Below the pieces are notes generated by a model that was given only the letters and a program-made list of their open reading frames with translations, was not told the DNA's origin and made no database searches. A stretch of 57,895 nt of DNA from a virus. A program made the translations under genes and the position numbers. The stretch covers positions 1 to 57,895 of the IMG/VR virus record IMGVR_UViG_3300020198_000018; one strand, 5' to 3'. Shown here piece by piece: positions 23,487 to 31,990 of the stretch (position 1 is its first letter; each line of letters begins with the position of its first letter).

Positions 23487-23494
23487 TATTTACA
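23487..23494 (-). promoter_or_regulatory. Late-type box TGTAAATA, 5 nt before TerL piece 1
   Basis: TGTAAATA-CTGTT-ATG on minus. The same octamer and spacing are found on plus before 31661. Confidence 0.5.
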
Positions 23495-23495
23495 T

Positions 23496-23523
23496 AAAAA
23501 AACGGGCATATAACCCGTTTTTT
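23496..23523 (-). terminator. Terminator between 23543..24499 and TerL
   Basis: AAAAAACGGG / CCCGTTTTTT stem with a 7-nt loop, U-rich on the minus strand, 19 nt after the stop of the upstream gene. The A and T arms are symmetrical, so it might work both ways. Confidence 0.8.
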
Positions 23524-23542
23524 GTAATTTTATTATTTTTTA

Positions 23543-24499
23543 CTAGTAAGAGTAAGGACCATCATACTTCCAATAGCGTTTATAGTCATCATCATAATTG
23601 TCTAAATCATTTTTTTCGATCTGCCAATAGCGTTTATAGTCATCATCATAATTGTCTAAATCATTTTTTTCGATCCACGCCCAAATCGGGTTTTTCAAAT
23701 ATTCTTTAAATTTAGTCACATCAACCATTTCATTTTTTTCTTCGTCATAAGATTCAACTTTATGAAGTTCTAAATTACCATGTTCGTTAAATTCATATGT
23801 TACACTTAAAAATCCAGACGGTACAACTTGTTCTAAGTTTGATGGTAGATCAATTTCCACTTCGTCGACAGTTCTTGTTATACCATATGCTTCAACGTCA
23901 TCGTCATCGCCATACGGTGTTCTACCTCCCCATGTAGCTTCGTCTCCATAACCAGGTAGATTGCGGGTTTCATTCAATGTCTTGGTTTTTATGGTTTCAT
24001 AAAGTTCTGATAAATGTTTTATCAAGCTCGCATCTACATTCCAAGGATTTTCTCCACCGTTTGCTTTTAATGCCCCTTTACCTTTACTAGATAAATCGTC
24101 ACCTGTTGCGATAACGGCGTCGATTGCATATTTCATTGGATCTATTTTATCGGCGGTTGAATTAGCAAAACTATCGTCAATGATTTCATCGGATGGATCC
24201 ATGTCAATACTCGATGGTTCTAACTCATGCATGGTGCTAGTATCAATAATCATTGGTTCTGAATCAGTACGTGGCTCACCAACAATAATTTTTGCATCTC
24301 CTTGACCAGTTGTTTCAATATTACGTAAAATGTCCATTAAATCACGGATACCACCAGAACCTTGACCATTAAAAGATATATTCATATTTACCGAATCAGG
24401 TTGTGTATGTTCTGCTGGGCCAGTATTGTCGCACGAACATTCATTAACTACCCCGGAATCGATATTAGATATTTTTTTATATAAATTATTAAAATTCAT
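23543..24499 (-). CDS. Acidic phage protein with recent internal duplication, unknown
   Basis: 318 residues, strongly acidic, no recognised domain. It has low-complexity stretches (MHELEPSSIDMDPSDEIIDD), a LIKHLSELYETIKTKTLNE helix, and a C-terminal tandem duplication of 18 residues (IEKNDLDNYDDDYKRYW twice). ATG 24499 has AGGA about 8 nt upstream. Placed between the head-like gene 24569..25117 and TerL, it ends at a strong terminator, so it closes the gp16-side operon. A head or scaffold-like role is possible but not shown. Confidence 0.65.
   Translation of the reverse strand: MNFNNLYKKISNIDSGVVNECSCDNTGPAEHTQPDSVNMNISFNGQGSGGIRDLMDILRNIETTGQGDAKIIVGEPRTDSEPMIIDTSTMHELEPSSIDMDPSDEIIDDSFANSTADKIDPMKYAIDAVIATGDDLSSKGKGALKANGGENPWNVDASLIKHLSELYETIKTKTLNETRNLPGYGDEATWGGRTPYGDDDDVEAYGITRTVDEVEIDLPSNLEQVVPSGFLSVTYEFNEHGNLELHKVESYDEEKNEMVDVTKFKEYLKNPIWAWIEKNDLDNYDDDYKRYWQIEKNDLDNYDDDYKRYWKYDGPYSY
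23570..23677 (-). repeat. 54-bp tandem direct repeat, two copies, in frame
   Basis: Unit beginning CCAATAGCGTTTATAGTC on plus at 23570 and again at 23624, almost identical for about 52 bp. It encodes 18 residues twice and looks like a recent slippage or recombination duplication. Confidence 0.9.
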
Positions 24500-24568
24500 C
24501 TTATTTTCCTATTTTTGTTTGTTATTGATGGGTGGTTGAACCAATAGTACTTTTAGTTCCATTTTTTA

Positions 24569-25117
24569 TCATCCGTTGGAGCATGACTTTTTTTCGACTG
24601 GTACTTTTTCAGCCAATATTTTATCGTTAACTCCTTTATACTGTTCACCAGCATGTTTAGTTTTATTTAATTCTTTAAGTAAATTCATAACGTGCGTATC
24701 ACCGACCAGGTCTTGATTATTTTCTTTATCATAATCAGTTCCTAACAATGATTTGCCAGTTTTTTCATCGTGTTGATGGTTAAGTTCATTTTCATTTTCA
24801 TCAGCCAATGACCGAATTCTTATGCAGTCATGTGGTAAGTTCAATGCGGCTGCTACCAAACTTTGTATTTCAATATTTGTTGCCGGGTATAATAATTCAG
24901 CATCAAAAATTGTAACTCTAACATTTGTGTGTAATGGGAACTCTATTTGTTTTTCTTGAATTGGCGTTTCTTTGCCGTTCGAAATAGAGTCAACATTAAA
25001 TTTGTCCAATGCTACTTTTAATTTATCAGATGTGTCGTTGGCGTATTCACCAACGAGCTTAATTTTAAACTTATACGTTTGTTTTGATTCGATTAAATAT
25101 TCTTTAAATGATTTCAT
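24569..25117 (-). CDS. Phage protein with MKSFKEYL start, possibly head-associated
   Basis: 182 residues. The start MKSFKEYLIESKQTY is the type of N-terminus seen on proteins associated with T4 prohead assembly. An alpha/beta domain (KFKIKLVGEYAND, TNVRVTIFDAELLYPATN, about 15-110) is followed by a charged, likely disordered tail (ENENELNHQHDEKTG) ending in KKSCSNG. It lies one gene downstream of gp16. No catalytic motif. A late-like AATAAATA occurs within the end of gp16 about 20 nt upstream. Function unknown. Confidence 0.6.
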   Translation of the reverse strand: MKSFKEYLIESKQTYKFKIKLVGEYANDTSDKLKVALDKFNVDSISNGKETPIQEKQIEFPLHTNVRVTIFDAELLYPATNIEIQSLVAAALNLPHDCIRIRSLADENENELNHQHDEKTGKSLLGTDYDKENNQDLVGDTHVMNLLKELNKTKHAGEQYKGVNDKILAEKVPVEKKSCSNG

Positions 25118-25139
25118 ATGTGTAATCCCAATAGTGTAT

Positions 25140-25622
25140 TTATTTCATATTCTTTAATTTCTCAAGAATGCTATTACGATCTGCAACAACAAATCCTTCA
25201 CCTTGAATATTAAGACCTTTATCGTCTGAATTTATATCATTATCTATCTTCTGTTTTTTGAGTTGAAGTTCGATAACTTTTAGTTTTTTATCAATTTTTG
25301 CTGATTTAGCATCGATTGCATTTTTAAGCATTCCACCAGCCACCTCAAAAATTCTGGCCGAGTATCTTGCTTCAACATTCATACCCAAATCCATAAGGTC
25401 ATCGTATGCATCAGTTGCACGTCGGGCCAATGCATCAAGTTCATCGTCACTTACATCTCCCAACCCAGTGACTTTAGGTAAGGCGGCTGATATTTTGTCA
25501 AAATCGTCCATACTCCTAAAGTTCCGAGGGGTAACATTAGTTGATTTCTTTTTTACAGGTTCTTGCTTAACTATTACATTACTCTCTGGTAAATTCAGTA
25601 TTTCTTCCAGTTTCCGAGTCAT
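25140..25622 (-). CDS. 16: Terminase small subunit, gp16-like
   Basis: 160 residues, the length of T4 gp16 (164). The central two-helix hairpin (DALARRATDAYDDLMDLGMNV, ARIFEVAGGMLKNAIDAKSAK, KVIELQLKKQK) matches the oligomerising helices of the family. Flexible ends flank it. It regulates TerL ATPase and nuclease and selects DNA for packaging. AAGGA lies about 8 nt before ATG, with a TATAAATA box further upstream. It is separated from TerL by two genes and a terminator rather than adjoining it as in T4. Confidence 0.75.
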   Translation of the reverse strand: MTRKLEEILNLPESNVIVKQEPVKKKSTNVTPRNFRSMDDFDKISAALPKVTGLGDVSDDELDALARRATDAYDDLMDLGMNVEARYSARIFEVAGGMLKNAIDAKSAKIDKKLKVIELQLKKQKIDNDINSDDKGLNIQGEGFVVADRNSILEKLKNMK

Positions 25623-25649
25623 TTTAATTCCTTTGATTTACAATAGTTG

Positions 25650-25657
25650 TATTTATA
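25650..25657 (-). promoter_or_regulatory. Late box TATAAATA upstream of gp16
   Basis: Minus-strand TATAAATAC, 27 nt before ATG 25622, with the Shine-Dalgarno in between. A conventional late promoter with leader. Confidence 0.55.
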
Positions 25658-25683
25658 TTGTTTATCAATGGAGTATAGTATGT

Positions 25684-26121
25684 TTAGCGTGACCCAGTAT
25701 GAAATAAATCATTTTCAGTAAGAACTCTAAATTTTATACCTTGCTGTTTACACCAAAGTTGGGCAGCTTGCCATTTTGCCTGATTTTTAATGAATTGTTT
25801 TTGATTGTGTACACTTTTTCCAGTACGTTCCAATAATGTTTGACTGGCTGGTTTAATTTCGATTAATTCAACATTAAGCTTGTTATTTTTATCCAAGTAT
25901 TGGATAAAAAAGTCTGGGACATAAATTGTTTGGCGGCCTGTTAATGGGTCACGATATGGGATTGATATTGCTTCACTTGCCCATTTTTGTATACTTGGAC
26001 TATTATCACAAAAGTTCATAAAACTCAATTCCCACGAACTACGATACATAGGAATTTTTGTTCCAACATATTTCTCTGAGTTTTTCATATTAAATTTGCC
26101 TTTTGCAAACGAATGTGCCAT
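25684..26121 (-). CDS. 4: Head completion protein, T4 gp4-like (TnsA-type nuclease fold)
   Basis: 145 residues (T4 gp4 about 150). Diagnostic sequence: KYVGTKIPMYRSSWELSFMNFCD at the start, then YVPDFFIQYLD and VELIEIKPASQT, the D-(x)n-E-x-K arrangement of restriction-like nucleases, and QAKWQAAQLWCKQQGIKFRVL. gp4 finishes DNA-filled heads before tail joining. One nt separates it from the next gene upstream, in a compact late operon. Confidence 0.82.
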   Translation of the reverse strand: MAHSFAKGKFNMKNSEKYVGTKIPMYRSSWELSFMNFCDNSPSIQKWASEAISIPYRDPLTGRQTIYVPDFFIQYLDKNNKLNVELIEIKPASQTLLERTGKSVHNQKQFIKNQAKWQAAQLWCKQQGIKFRVLTENDLFHTGSR

Positions 26122-26122
26122 A

Positions 26123-26491
26123 TTATACTAAAATGTTTCTTGTTTCATATTCGTCATATGTTGATTCAATTCTATATCCAATAATACTAGTCTTTTCTCT
26201 AGATGAATTTAAAATTTGTGCTATTATGTAGTTTAATTGGACATCAGTTAATCCTTTTAATTTATCCATTACCGTTAGCACATTTATGTTATCTTCCCGT
26301 GCTTGATTTAATATAACCATTGCAATTGATTTTGCGCTTTCTGAATCAAAATCACGTTTCATGAAGAATGCCACAATTGCATCTATATGTTGTACTGGAA
26401 AACTCACTTTTTTTGAATAGAATTTATCAAAAAATTCCCTAACTTCAATTGATGAATCAGTAGTTGGTTGTTTTGGTAAATTTAATGTCAT
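26123..26491 (-). CDS. Conserved T4-type phage protein, unknown
   Basis: 122 helical residues (REFFDKFYSKKVSFPVQHID, AIVAFFMKRDFDSESAKSIA, LKGLTDVQLNYIIAQILNSS). I recall proteins of this type beside gp4 in marine T4-like phages, probably structural. Its ATG overlaps the stop of the tail-tube-like gene (ATGA at 26488-26491), and it is followed 1 nt later by gp4. No function assigned. Confidence 0.6.
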   Translation of the reverse strand: MTLNLPKQPTTDSSIEVREFFDKFYSKKVSFPVQHIDAIVAFFMKRDFDSESAKSIAMVILNQAREDNINVLTVMDKLKGLTDVQLNYIIAQILNSSREKTSIIGYRIESTYDEYETRNILV

Positions 26492-27474
26492 GTAGTTACC
26501 CCCGATGTTGCATTTGTGTTATCACTACTAGAATTACCAGTCGGGAATGTAGTCCCATTAAGACCGCCGATGGTAGATGTGATGGAATTTTGTACAGAGA
26601 CGCCCGAACTGTCGGTACTAGTATTCTGATATGTATTAATTTGTGTTGCTTTTGTATTAGCATTACTCAACCATGCATCAACTGCCGGATTAGAAAAAGA
26701 TGCACCAAGCCATTCATTTAACCCGTCCGATTGTGGCCCGGCGGTTAACGGGGATGGGGTATTGTCATAATGTTCTTCTGCGAACCCTTCTGGTTTTTCT
26801 GTAGCAGTAATAAAGCCGGTGTCATACGAAATAGCTTCGTATCCAATAGTCATATCAAAGTCACGTACGTTCCCATCTGAATAACTAAGTTTGTTGTGAT
26901 TCCATCCAGTTATAATTGGATTTATTAATTTATAACTCACATATTCGTGTCTTGCCATTTGGTAAATTGTTATATAATTAAAAAATGGCTTATTACTACC
27001 ATTATCTAATCCATATACCCCAGTGATAAAGCTTGAATTTCTAGTTGCATTTTTTGCAAATGTACTGGTCTTCTTGGCGGTTGTTGAATCGGCATAGTAA
27101 TAACTGTAATAATTTTGCCATACCTGATTTATTAATCCCATGTTATCGTCGTGAAATTTAATACTTATATCTTTAGGGTTATGGCGATATTGAATAATTT
27201 TTTTTCTGTTGTATTGGTTAAAGGTTGTTGTTTTAATTTCAAAACTAGGCAAATCAATTGATTTAACCAACATATTAATTTCATTTTTGTATTTTTGAAC
27301 TAATTCAATGTTTTTTAACACTTCTTGATTTATATTAAATGCAACATGAAATAAAAAATTATGTTTTGGTGCAAGGCGAAATTGGTCATCAACGAATAAC
27401 CGTGAGGCGTGTTGTTGACTACGAAGTGATATATTACTATTCGATTGTAATTGATGAGGTGGTGTAAATGACAT
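26488..27474 (-). CDS. Tail-tube-like structural protein (gp19 fold; possibly gp54/gp48-type tube initiator)
   Basis: 328 residues. The region 35-125 (HNFLFHVAFNIN, LVKSIDLPSFEIKTTTFNQYN, IQYRHNPKDISIKFHDD, INQVWQNYYSYYYAD) resembles the T4 gp19 beta-sandwich of tail tube proteins, as does WNHNKLSYSDGNVRDFDMTIGYEAISYD further on. A Ser/Thr/Asn-rich tail of about 80 residues is added. At this length a baseplate-tube junction protein fits better than the tube itself, which is encoded next door. It has ACTAAATA-N5-ATG upstream and no Shine-Dalgarno. Confidence 0.6.
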   Translation of the reverse strand: MSFTPPHQLQSNSNISLRSQQHASRLFVDDQFRLAPKHNFLFHVAFNINQEVLKNIELVQKYKNEINMLVKSIDLPSFEIKTTTFNQYNRKKIIQYRHNPKDISIKFHDDNMGLINQVWQNYYSYYYADSTTAKKTSTFAKNATRNSSFITGVYGLDNGSNKPFFNYITIYQMARHEYVSYKLINPIITGWNHNKLSYSDGNVRDFDMTIGYEAISYDTGFITATEKPEGFAEEHYDNTPSPLTAGPQSDGLNEWLGASFSNPAVDAWLSNANTKATQINTYQNTSTDSSGVSVQNSITSTIGGLNGTTFPTGNSSSDNTNATSGVTT

Positions 27475-27479
27475 ATTAT

Positions 27480-27487
27480 TATTTAGT
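27480..27487 (-). promoter_or_regulatory. Late-type box ACTAAATA, 5 nt before the 26488..27474 start
   Basis: ACTAAATA-ATAAT-ATG on minus, right after the gp19 terminator. Confidence 0.5.
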
Positions 27488-27510
27488 ATTTTAATAATAC
27501 CCGTAAAATA

Positions 27511-27536
27511 AAAAAGCCCACCGAAGTGGGCTTTTT
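27511..27536 (-). terminator. Strong UUCG-tetraloop terminator after gp19
   Basis: Minus strand: AAAAAGCCCAC-TTCG-GTGGGCTTTTTT, then A/T. An 11-bp stem closed by the very stable UUCG loop, 8 nt past the gp19 stop. Confidence 0.92.
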
Positions 27537-27544
27537 ATGGTTGA

Positions 27545-28174
27545 TTAAGAACCTACCGATGTTGCAATTGTACCAGGGTTTCGATTCGACGCAAAAGAGT
27601 CGGTTCCTAGTGAACCACCTTTTATTTGAACACAAGTATCTGGTTGAATTGTTAAGTCGATTGTCATTGCATCCGCGGCATTATATGCTAATGCATTATA
27701 TGAGGTGTCCGTTAGGTAACAGCCGTAACATTCCCATTTTTCTATTACACTAGTATCTTCTTTGAAACTAGCTGCGTTTCCACCATCCAACATTTCGATA
27801 ATCATCATAAACTTATAATCACCCGCAGAAGCGGCTGAACTTTGTTCAAAAAAATCAAATTGTTTTTGGTTTTGTTTACCAACTAAATCACTAACTTTAC
27901 CTGTAACATCGTCACGTAGTTTAAGCGTAATCGCGCCCCAAGTCCATTTTCCCGCATAATTAACGCGTGAATTGTATACATCAATTATTTTGTTTTCAAA
28001 TGTAATTTTTGGTCGGGATGCTTCAGCAACTTGTTTAGTAAGTTCAGTTGTATCTGCATCGATACCAAAATTACTAAAAGTAATTCTAAAACGATATTTC
28101 AATTTTGGCATTAACAGGGTCTCATTTGACCCTGCTACTGGTACCGAAAAATTGCTTAATGATGATATTGCCAT
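27545..28174 (-). CDS. 19: Tail tube protein gp19
   Basis: 209 residues (T4 gp19 163). Family sequences: PKLKYRFRITFSNFG, ASRPKITFENKIIDVYNSRVNYAGKW, AITLKLRDDVTG, WECYGCYLTDTSYNALAYNAAD, MTIDLTIQPD. It forms the inner tube rings inside the contractile sheath. It lies 18 nt downstream of the sheath gene and is followed by a tetraloop terminator, as expected for an abundant structural product. Confidence 0.92.
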   Translation of the reverse strand: MAISSLSNFSVPVAGSNETLLMPKLKYRFRITFSNFGIDADTTELTKQVAEASRPKITFENKIIDVYNSRVNYAGKWTWGAITLKLRDDVTGKVSDLVGKQNQKQFDFFEQSSAASAGDYKFMMIIEMLDGGNAASFKEDTSVIEKWECYGCYLTDTSYNALAYNAADAMTIDLTIQPDTCVQIKGGSLGTDSFASNRNPGTIATSVGS

Positions 28175-28192
28175 ATTATTATACTCCTATTA

Positions 28193-31100
28193 TTATCCTA
28201 ATCCTTTGATTTCGCCAGTATTTTTCAATCTTAACGGAATATAAATGAATTCCACAGACTTGACTGGTTCGATGGCAACATCAAGGTATAGTTCATTCCG
28301 ATCAATTCTAGCTGGTGTATTATTTGATTCATCGCATACAACGATATAGTCGTAGATACCACGTTGGCCAACTATTTCAAGTAACAAACTTTCTGCTGCA
28401 GCTTTAATTTGATTCCGTGTTTGAACGTCATTTGGTTCAAATAAATATGGTTTTGCTAATTTATCGAACTGCCTACGTAAATAAACTACTAAACGTGCTA
28501 CATTGATACGATCTAATGCACTTGCATTTCTGGCTCTTGTATATTGAGCATAGTTGACTAAACCAGACCCATTAATGAATGTAATAGCATTTACTTTTAC
28601 TGATGCTAGGGTGTCACGCTGCCCAGTGTTTAATGCAACTGACTTGAATTCACCTTCTGCATCAACATAGCCAACTGCAGTAGCATTTGTGATGCCACCG
28701 CGACGTGTTCCAGCAGGGGCAAACCAAGGGTATGCAACTTGGTCATTTAATGCAATTGTGCGTAGCATCATATGACTTGGTGGGACAACTATATTATTAC
28801 CAATGTTATCACTGGTGTATCCCCAAGGATAGAAGAATGCAGCATATTCATCAAATGATGCAATACCATGATCATTATCTTCCAGTGCACCGGCAATATT
28901 GCGACCCCAGTTACTTAAACTGGTCGCATCTGGTGTTAAACGTGAAGGGGTATCAGCAACAACAAATGCAGTTAACCCACGGTCATAGTTTAGACTAACC
29001 ATTTCACCAACTAATTCAGGATATCCTGGGGTGGCTAATAAGTTAAATACTGTGCCTTCTTCATCACGAATTGATTGATTGGAATTTACCAATGCTTGCA
29101 GTTTCTGAACAACCACTTTACGCTGGGCAAGTCGTCCAAATGTACCAGCACCGTTTTCTTGATTAGCTGCTTCGCTAACCCAACGGTGTGGGTTGTATAG
29201 AGAGGTTCTTTCATTACCATAACGATAATTACTACTTGATAAATCGATATGATTATTTTCAGAACGTTTTACATTCCATCCACTTCTACGTAAGTTCCAC
29301 AACAACATTCCTTTTGGATATAATGCTGGGTCTGGCGCATCTGGGTCTAAGAAGTCACTATGCAACAATTGTTCAATTGCTGCTGGGGCAGAATCTTCAC
29401 CAGATATTGACCAACGTGCATCATGGAATAAAATACCATTTTCAGTAGTTTGATCTGCTGAATCAACCAACTTCCATATTTTAGGGAAGTCCTGGAATTT
29501 GTAGATAGCTGGGAATTGTTTTTCATCAGTCATGTCAATCCACAAGTCGCCCTCAACCAATGGTGTTCCATCAGACTGTGTGGTTGGTTTTGATGCACTC
29601 CAAATTGGGCCATTTGGATCGGTTTTTCTTGAATCAGTTGCATTATAATATGGGCTATCGAAAGTAGATGTACCATTGCCGTGGAATTGATATCCAACCC
29701 AAGTTGAACCATTATTAATTAAAATGTCAGCTTCATCTTTAGTATTATACCATAATTGACCATTAACCGCGCCACTTACTGGCGCAATGGTCGCTGCTTC
29801 AACGAACCCGCGTAAATTGTCATCGGTCAATGATGTCCACAATGAAGCATAGTATTCGGTTGCATTAACACCAGGCATACCGTACAAATTAGTGGTTGGT
29901 GTTGCTCTAGTATCGGTAATTGCACCGAATAAGCTAGCAATAGGGGCACCTGCCCCGTCACTGAATTTGATATCCCCGCCTAATTTATGGGTAATGACAA
30001 TTTTATTAGCTGGTGTTAAACTAGCAACAACATTAACAAGACCAATATTATTAATTGCTTCAACAATTGTTGCGGCATCACGTGCTACACCTGTACCATT
30101 GAAAGAAACTACTTTTGTAGGTGAATATAATGGTGAACCCACTAATGTCTCACTAATTCTAAAATCATATGCACCAGTGGCGAATTGTGAAATAACAGCG
30201 ATAGATGTGATAGAGGTTTGGCCAACACCACGACGACGATAAATTTTAAAGTTTGCACCCGCAGGCGAATTTACACTGCCTGATAATACAGCAGTTTCTT
30301 CATCATTGTATTTTACATAAACTGTATTTCCGGCTAAATTAATACCACCATGTACTGCATCCATTGCAGCTAACGCTGCTGCATTATTTGCATATAATGG
30401 AACAGTTAAATTTTGCCAAGATTTGGTTTGTGCATTGAATTTTTTAACATCCCAATTTGCACCCAAGTTGTATGAGGTTGTTTTAATCCACAAAGAACCA
30501 GATGGTCTAATTTCAGAACCAGTTCTTTTCCAAGATGGGACTTGTGTATGTTTTGAAATCGCCAATGCAGGAGGATTGTAAATCGGCGTTAAATCAACTA
30601 CTCCATCATTTCCAACGAATCCTAAGCCAGCCTTACCTACAGTGGAACCGGATAATTCGATAGACACACCAGAAGAATATAATTCCAAATGCTCATCGAT
30701 CAGCGCAGCAGTTACCCCAGGAATACTAGTACCAATCGCAGCTACCAATGCATCTAATGTTGTTACATTGGTAACATTAACCCCATTGATAACAAGTGTA
30801 TCTTCATTGACTAACGTTACATTTACCTCAGACCCCCTTACTGTTGGGCTGCTCGCAATCCACGCCTGTGACCCAACTGCAACCCATGAAACTGGGGTTT
30901 TTGTCATTGGTTTTTTATACCACATTGTGTTTAAGTTATTGACTGTCACAATTGCATATGTACCAATTGCACCATAACTAAGGTTAGGTGCACCTGTGCT
31001 TGCATCTACTAATTCAACATTATTAATAACGACAGGAACAACATTAGCAAATGTCTGACCGCCAGCGGTATCAGCCAATCCACCATTCCATTTAAAAATT

Positions 31101-31537
31101 CCATATTTTGATGAGTTAGTAGATAACCAAAAGGTATTATTCGCAGGGTTTCCAGTTGGTTCCTTTGACATTGCAGACAATTGTGCCAAGTCAACATCTG
31201 CACGAACTACATATGCACGATTGCTAACACCCAAAAAGCTATACGCAGCTTGTAATCCATATTCGTTTTGTTCTCCAGCATGAACTGGATTGTTATTTCC
31301 ATCTGTGATAAATTTAGGTGTACCAAATGTATCAGTTAAATCTTTTTGGCTAGTAATTAAATATACCTTGCCAGCATTTGCTTTTAATGTACCACGTGCG
31401 GTACCGGTACTCGCACCATTACGTTTGTTTTCTTCAGTTGCAACAAAAATTAAAGGAACTGTGCCAGGGGCAGCTGATGTATAAAAGCTTTCGTCGATTA
31501 CCGATACGCTTACACCAGGTGAACTAAGTTGAGCCAT
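28193..31537 (-). CDS. 18: Tail sheath protein gp18, very long (1114 residues)
   Basis: The ends are sheath: LSSPGVSVSVIDESFYTSAAPGTVPLIFVATEE at the start, and at the end FPWFAPAGTRRGGITNATAVG, NAITFINGSGLVNYAQYTRAR, RINVARLVVYLRRQFDKLA, VCDESNNTPARIDRNELYLDVAIEPVKSVEFI. T4 gp18 is 659 residues; about 400-450 extra residues lie between roughly 130 and 680, rich in Trp-containing short repeats (GSLWIKTTSY, GQLWYNTKDEADIL, GDLWIDMTDEKQF) that resemble fibre modules and would project from the sheath surface. GGAG lies 10 nt before ATG and an ACTAAATA late box further up. Confidence 0.92.
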   Translation of the reverse strand: MAQLSSPGVSVSVIDESFYTSAAPGTVPLIFVATEENKRNGASTGTARGTLKANAGKVYLITSQKDLTDTFGTPKFITDGNNNPVHAGEQNEYGLQAAYSFLGVSNRAYVVRADVDLAQLSAMSKEPTGNPANNTFWLSTNSSKYGIFKWNGGLADTAGGQTFANVVPVVINNVELVDASTGAPNLSYGAIGTYAIVTVNNLNTMWYKKPMTKTPVSWVAVGSQAWIASSPTVRGSEVNVTLVNEDTLVINGVNVTNVTTLDALVAAIGTSIPGVTAALIDEHLELYSSGVSIELSGSTVGKAGLGFVGNDGVVDLTPIYNPPALAISKHTQVPSWKRTGSEIRPSGSLWIKTTSYNLGANWDVKKFNAQTKSWQNLTVPLYANNAAALAAMDAVHGGINLAGNTVYVKYNDEETAVLSGSVNSPAGANFKIYRRRGVGQTSITSIAVISQFATGAYDFRISETLVGSPLYSPTKVVSFNGTGVARDAATIVEAINNIGLVNVVASLTPANKIVITHKLGGDIKFSDGAGAPIASLFGAITDTRATPTTNLYGMPGVNATEYYASLWTSLTDDNLRGFVEAATIAPVSGAVNGQLWYNTKDEADILINNGSTWVGYQFHGNGTSTFDSPYYNATDSRKTDPNGPIWSASKPTTQSDGTPLVEGDLWIDMTDEKQFPAIYKFQDFPKIWKLVDSADQTTENGILFHDARWSISGEDSAPAAIEQLLHSDFLDPDAPDPALYPKGMLLWNLRRSGWNVKRSENNHIDLSSSNYRYGNERTSLYNPHRWVSEAANQENGAGTFGRLAQRKVVVQKLQALVNSNQSIRDEEGTVFNLLATPGYPELVGEMVSLNYDRGLTAFVVADTPSRLTPDATSLSNWGRNIAGALEDNDHGIASFDEYAAFFYPWGYTSDNIGNNIVVPPSHMMLRTIALNDQVAYPWFAPAGTRRGGITNATAVGYVDAEGEFKSVALNTGQRDTLASVKVNAITFINGSGLVNYAQYTRARNASALDRINVARLVVYLRRQFDKLAKPYLFEPNDVQTRNQIKAAAESLLLEIVGQRGIYDYIVVCDESNNTPARIDRNELYLDVAIEPVKSVEFIYIPLRLKNTGEIKGLG

Positions 31538-31578
31538 AATGTATTCTCCATAATAAAGTTCTAATAAGATCTTATCTT

Positions 31579-31586
31579 TATTTAGT
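31579..31586 (-). promoter_or_regulatory. Late-type box ACTAAATA upstream of gp18
   Basis: Minus-strand ACTAAATA, 41 nt before ATG 31537, followed by a leader with GGAG. The rest of 31538-31660 holds the divergent promoter for 31661 and no gene. Confidence 0.55.
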
Positions 31587-31647
31587 GACTTTTATGGTTT
31601 TTACCCTTAATATAGCCCCCAAAAAAGGGATAAAAAGGGTTATTTTT

Positions 31648-31655
31648 TGTAAATA
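31648..31655 (+). promoter_or_regulatory. Late-type box TGTAAATA, 5 nt before 31661
   Basis: TGTAAATA-TTGCT-ATG on plus, identical box and spacing to TerL piece 1 on minus. Confidence 0.5.
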
Positions 31656-31660
31656 TTGCT

Positions 31661-31990
31661 ATGAGACCATTATGTAAATGTGGATGTAAACCGGCTGCAA
31701 TAAATTATATTAAGAATGGGCGTACTTATTACCGAAAACTATGTGAATCTTGTTTAAAAGGTCATGTACAGATTTGTCGATGGTATACTGCTGGGTATAG
31801 AATAAAAACACAATGTGATAAATGTGGGTTCAAATCACCATATACAGAAATATTTTCGGTATTTCATGTAGATGGTAATTTAAACAATTGTAGACCAGGA
31901 AATCTCAAAACAGTGTGCGCCAACTGTCAACGGATACTACATCAGGAAGGGATATCGTGGAAGCAGGGGGATCTAACTCCGGATTTATAA
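31661..31990 (+). CDS. HNH/zinc-ribbon-like small phage protein
   Basis: 109 residues with four Cys pairs: LCKCGCKPA, LCESCLKGH, QCDKCGFKS and VCANCQRILH. The end FHVDGNLNNCRPGNLKTVCANCQR matches the HNH finger layout (H, N-x-N, CxxC), so a nicking or DNA-binding role is possible. Similar proteins occur widely in T4-like marine phages. No Shine-Dalgarno; a late box is 5 nt upstream. Its last 86 bp are antisense to the 3' end of gp1, and the two genes converge through each other. Confidence 0.7.
   Translation: MRPLCKCGCKPAAINYIKNGRTYYRKLCESCLKGHVQICRWYTAGYRIKTQCDKCGFKSPYTEIFSVFHVDGNLNNCRPGNLKTVCANCQRILHQEGISWKQGDLTPDL

Noticed and set aside
31600-31646. Terminator-like CCCCCAAAAAAGGG and ACCCTT/AAGGGT pairs
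   Set aside because: Stems of only 3-6 bp with poor U-tracts, and they lie between divergent starts where a terminator is not expected.
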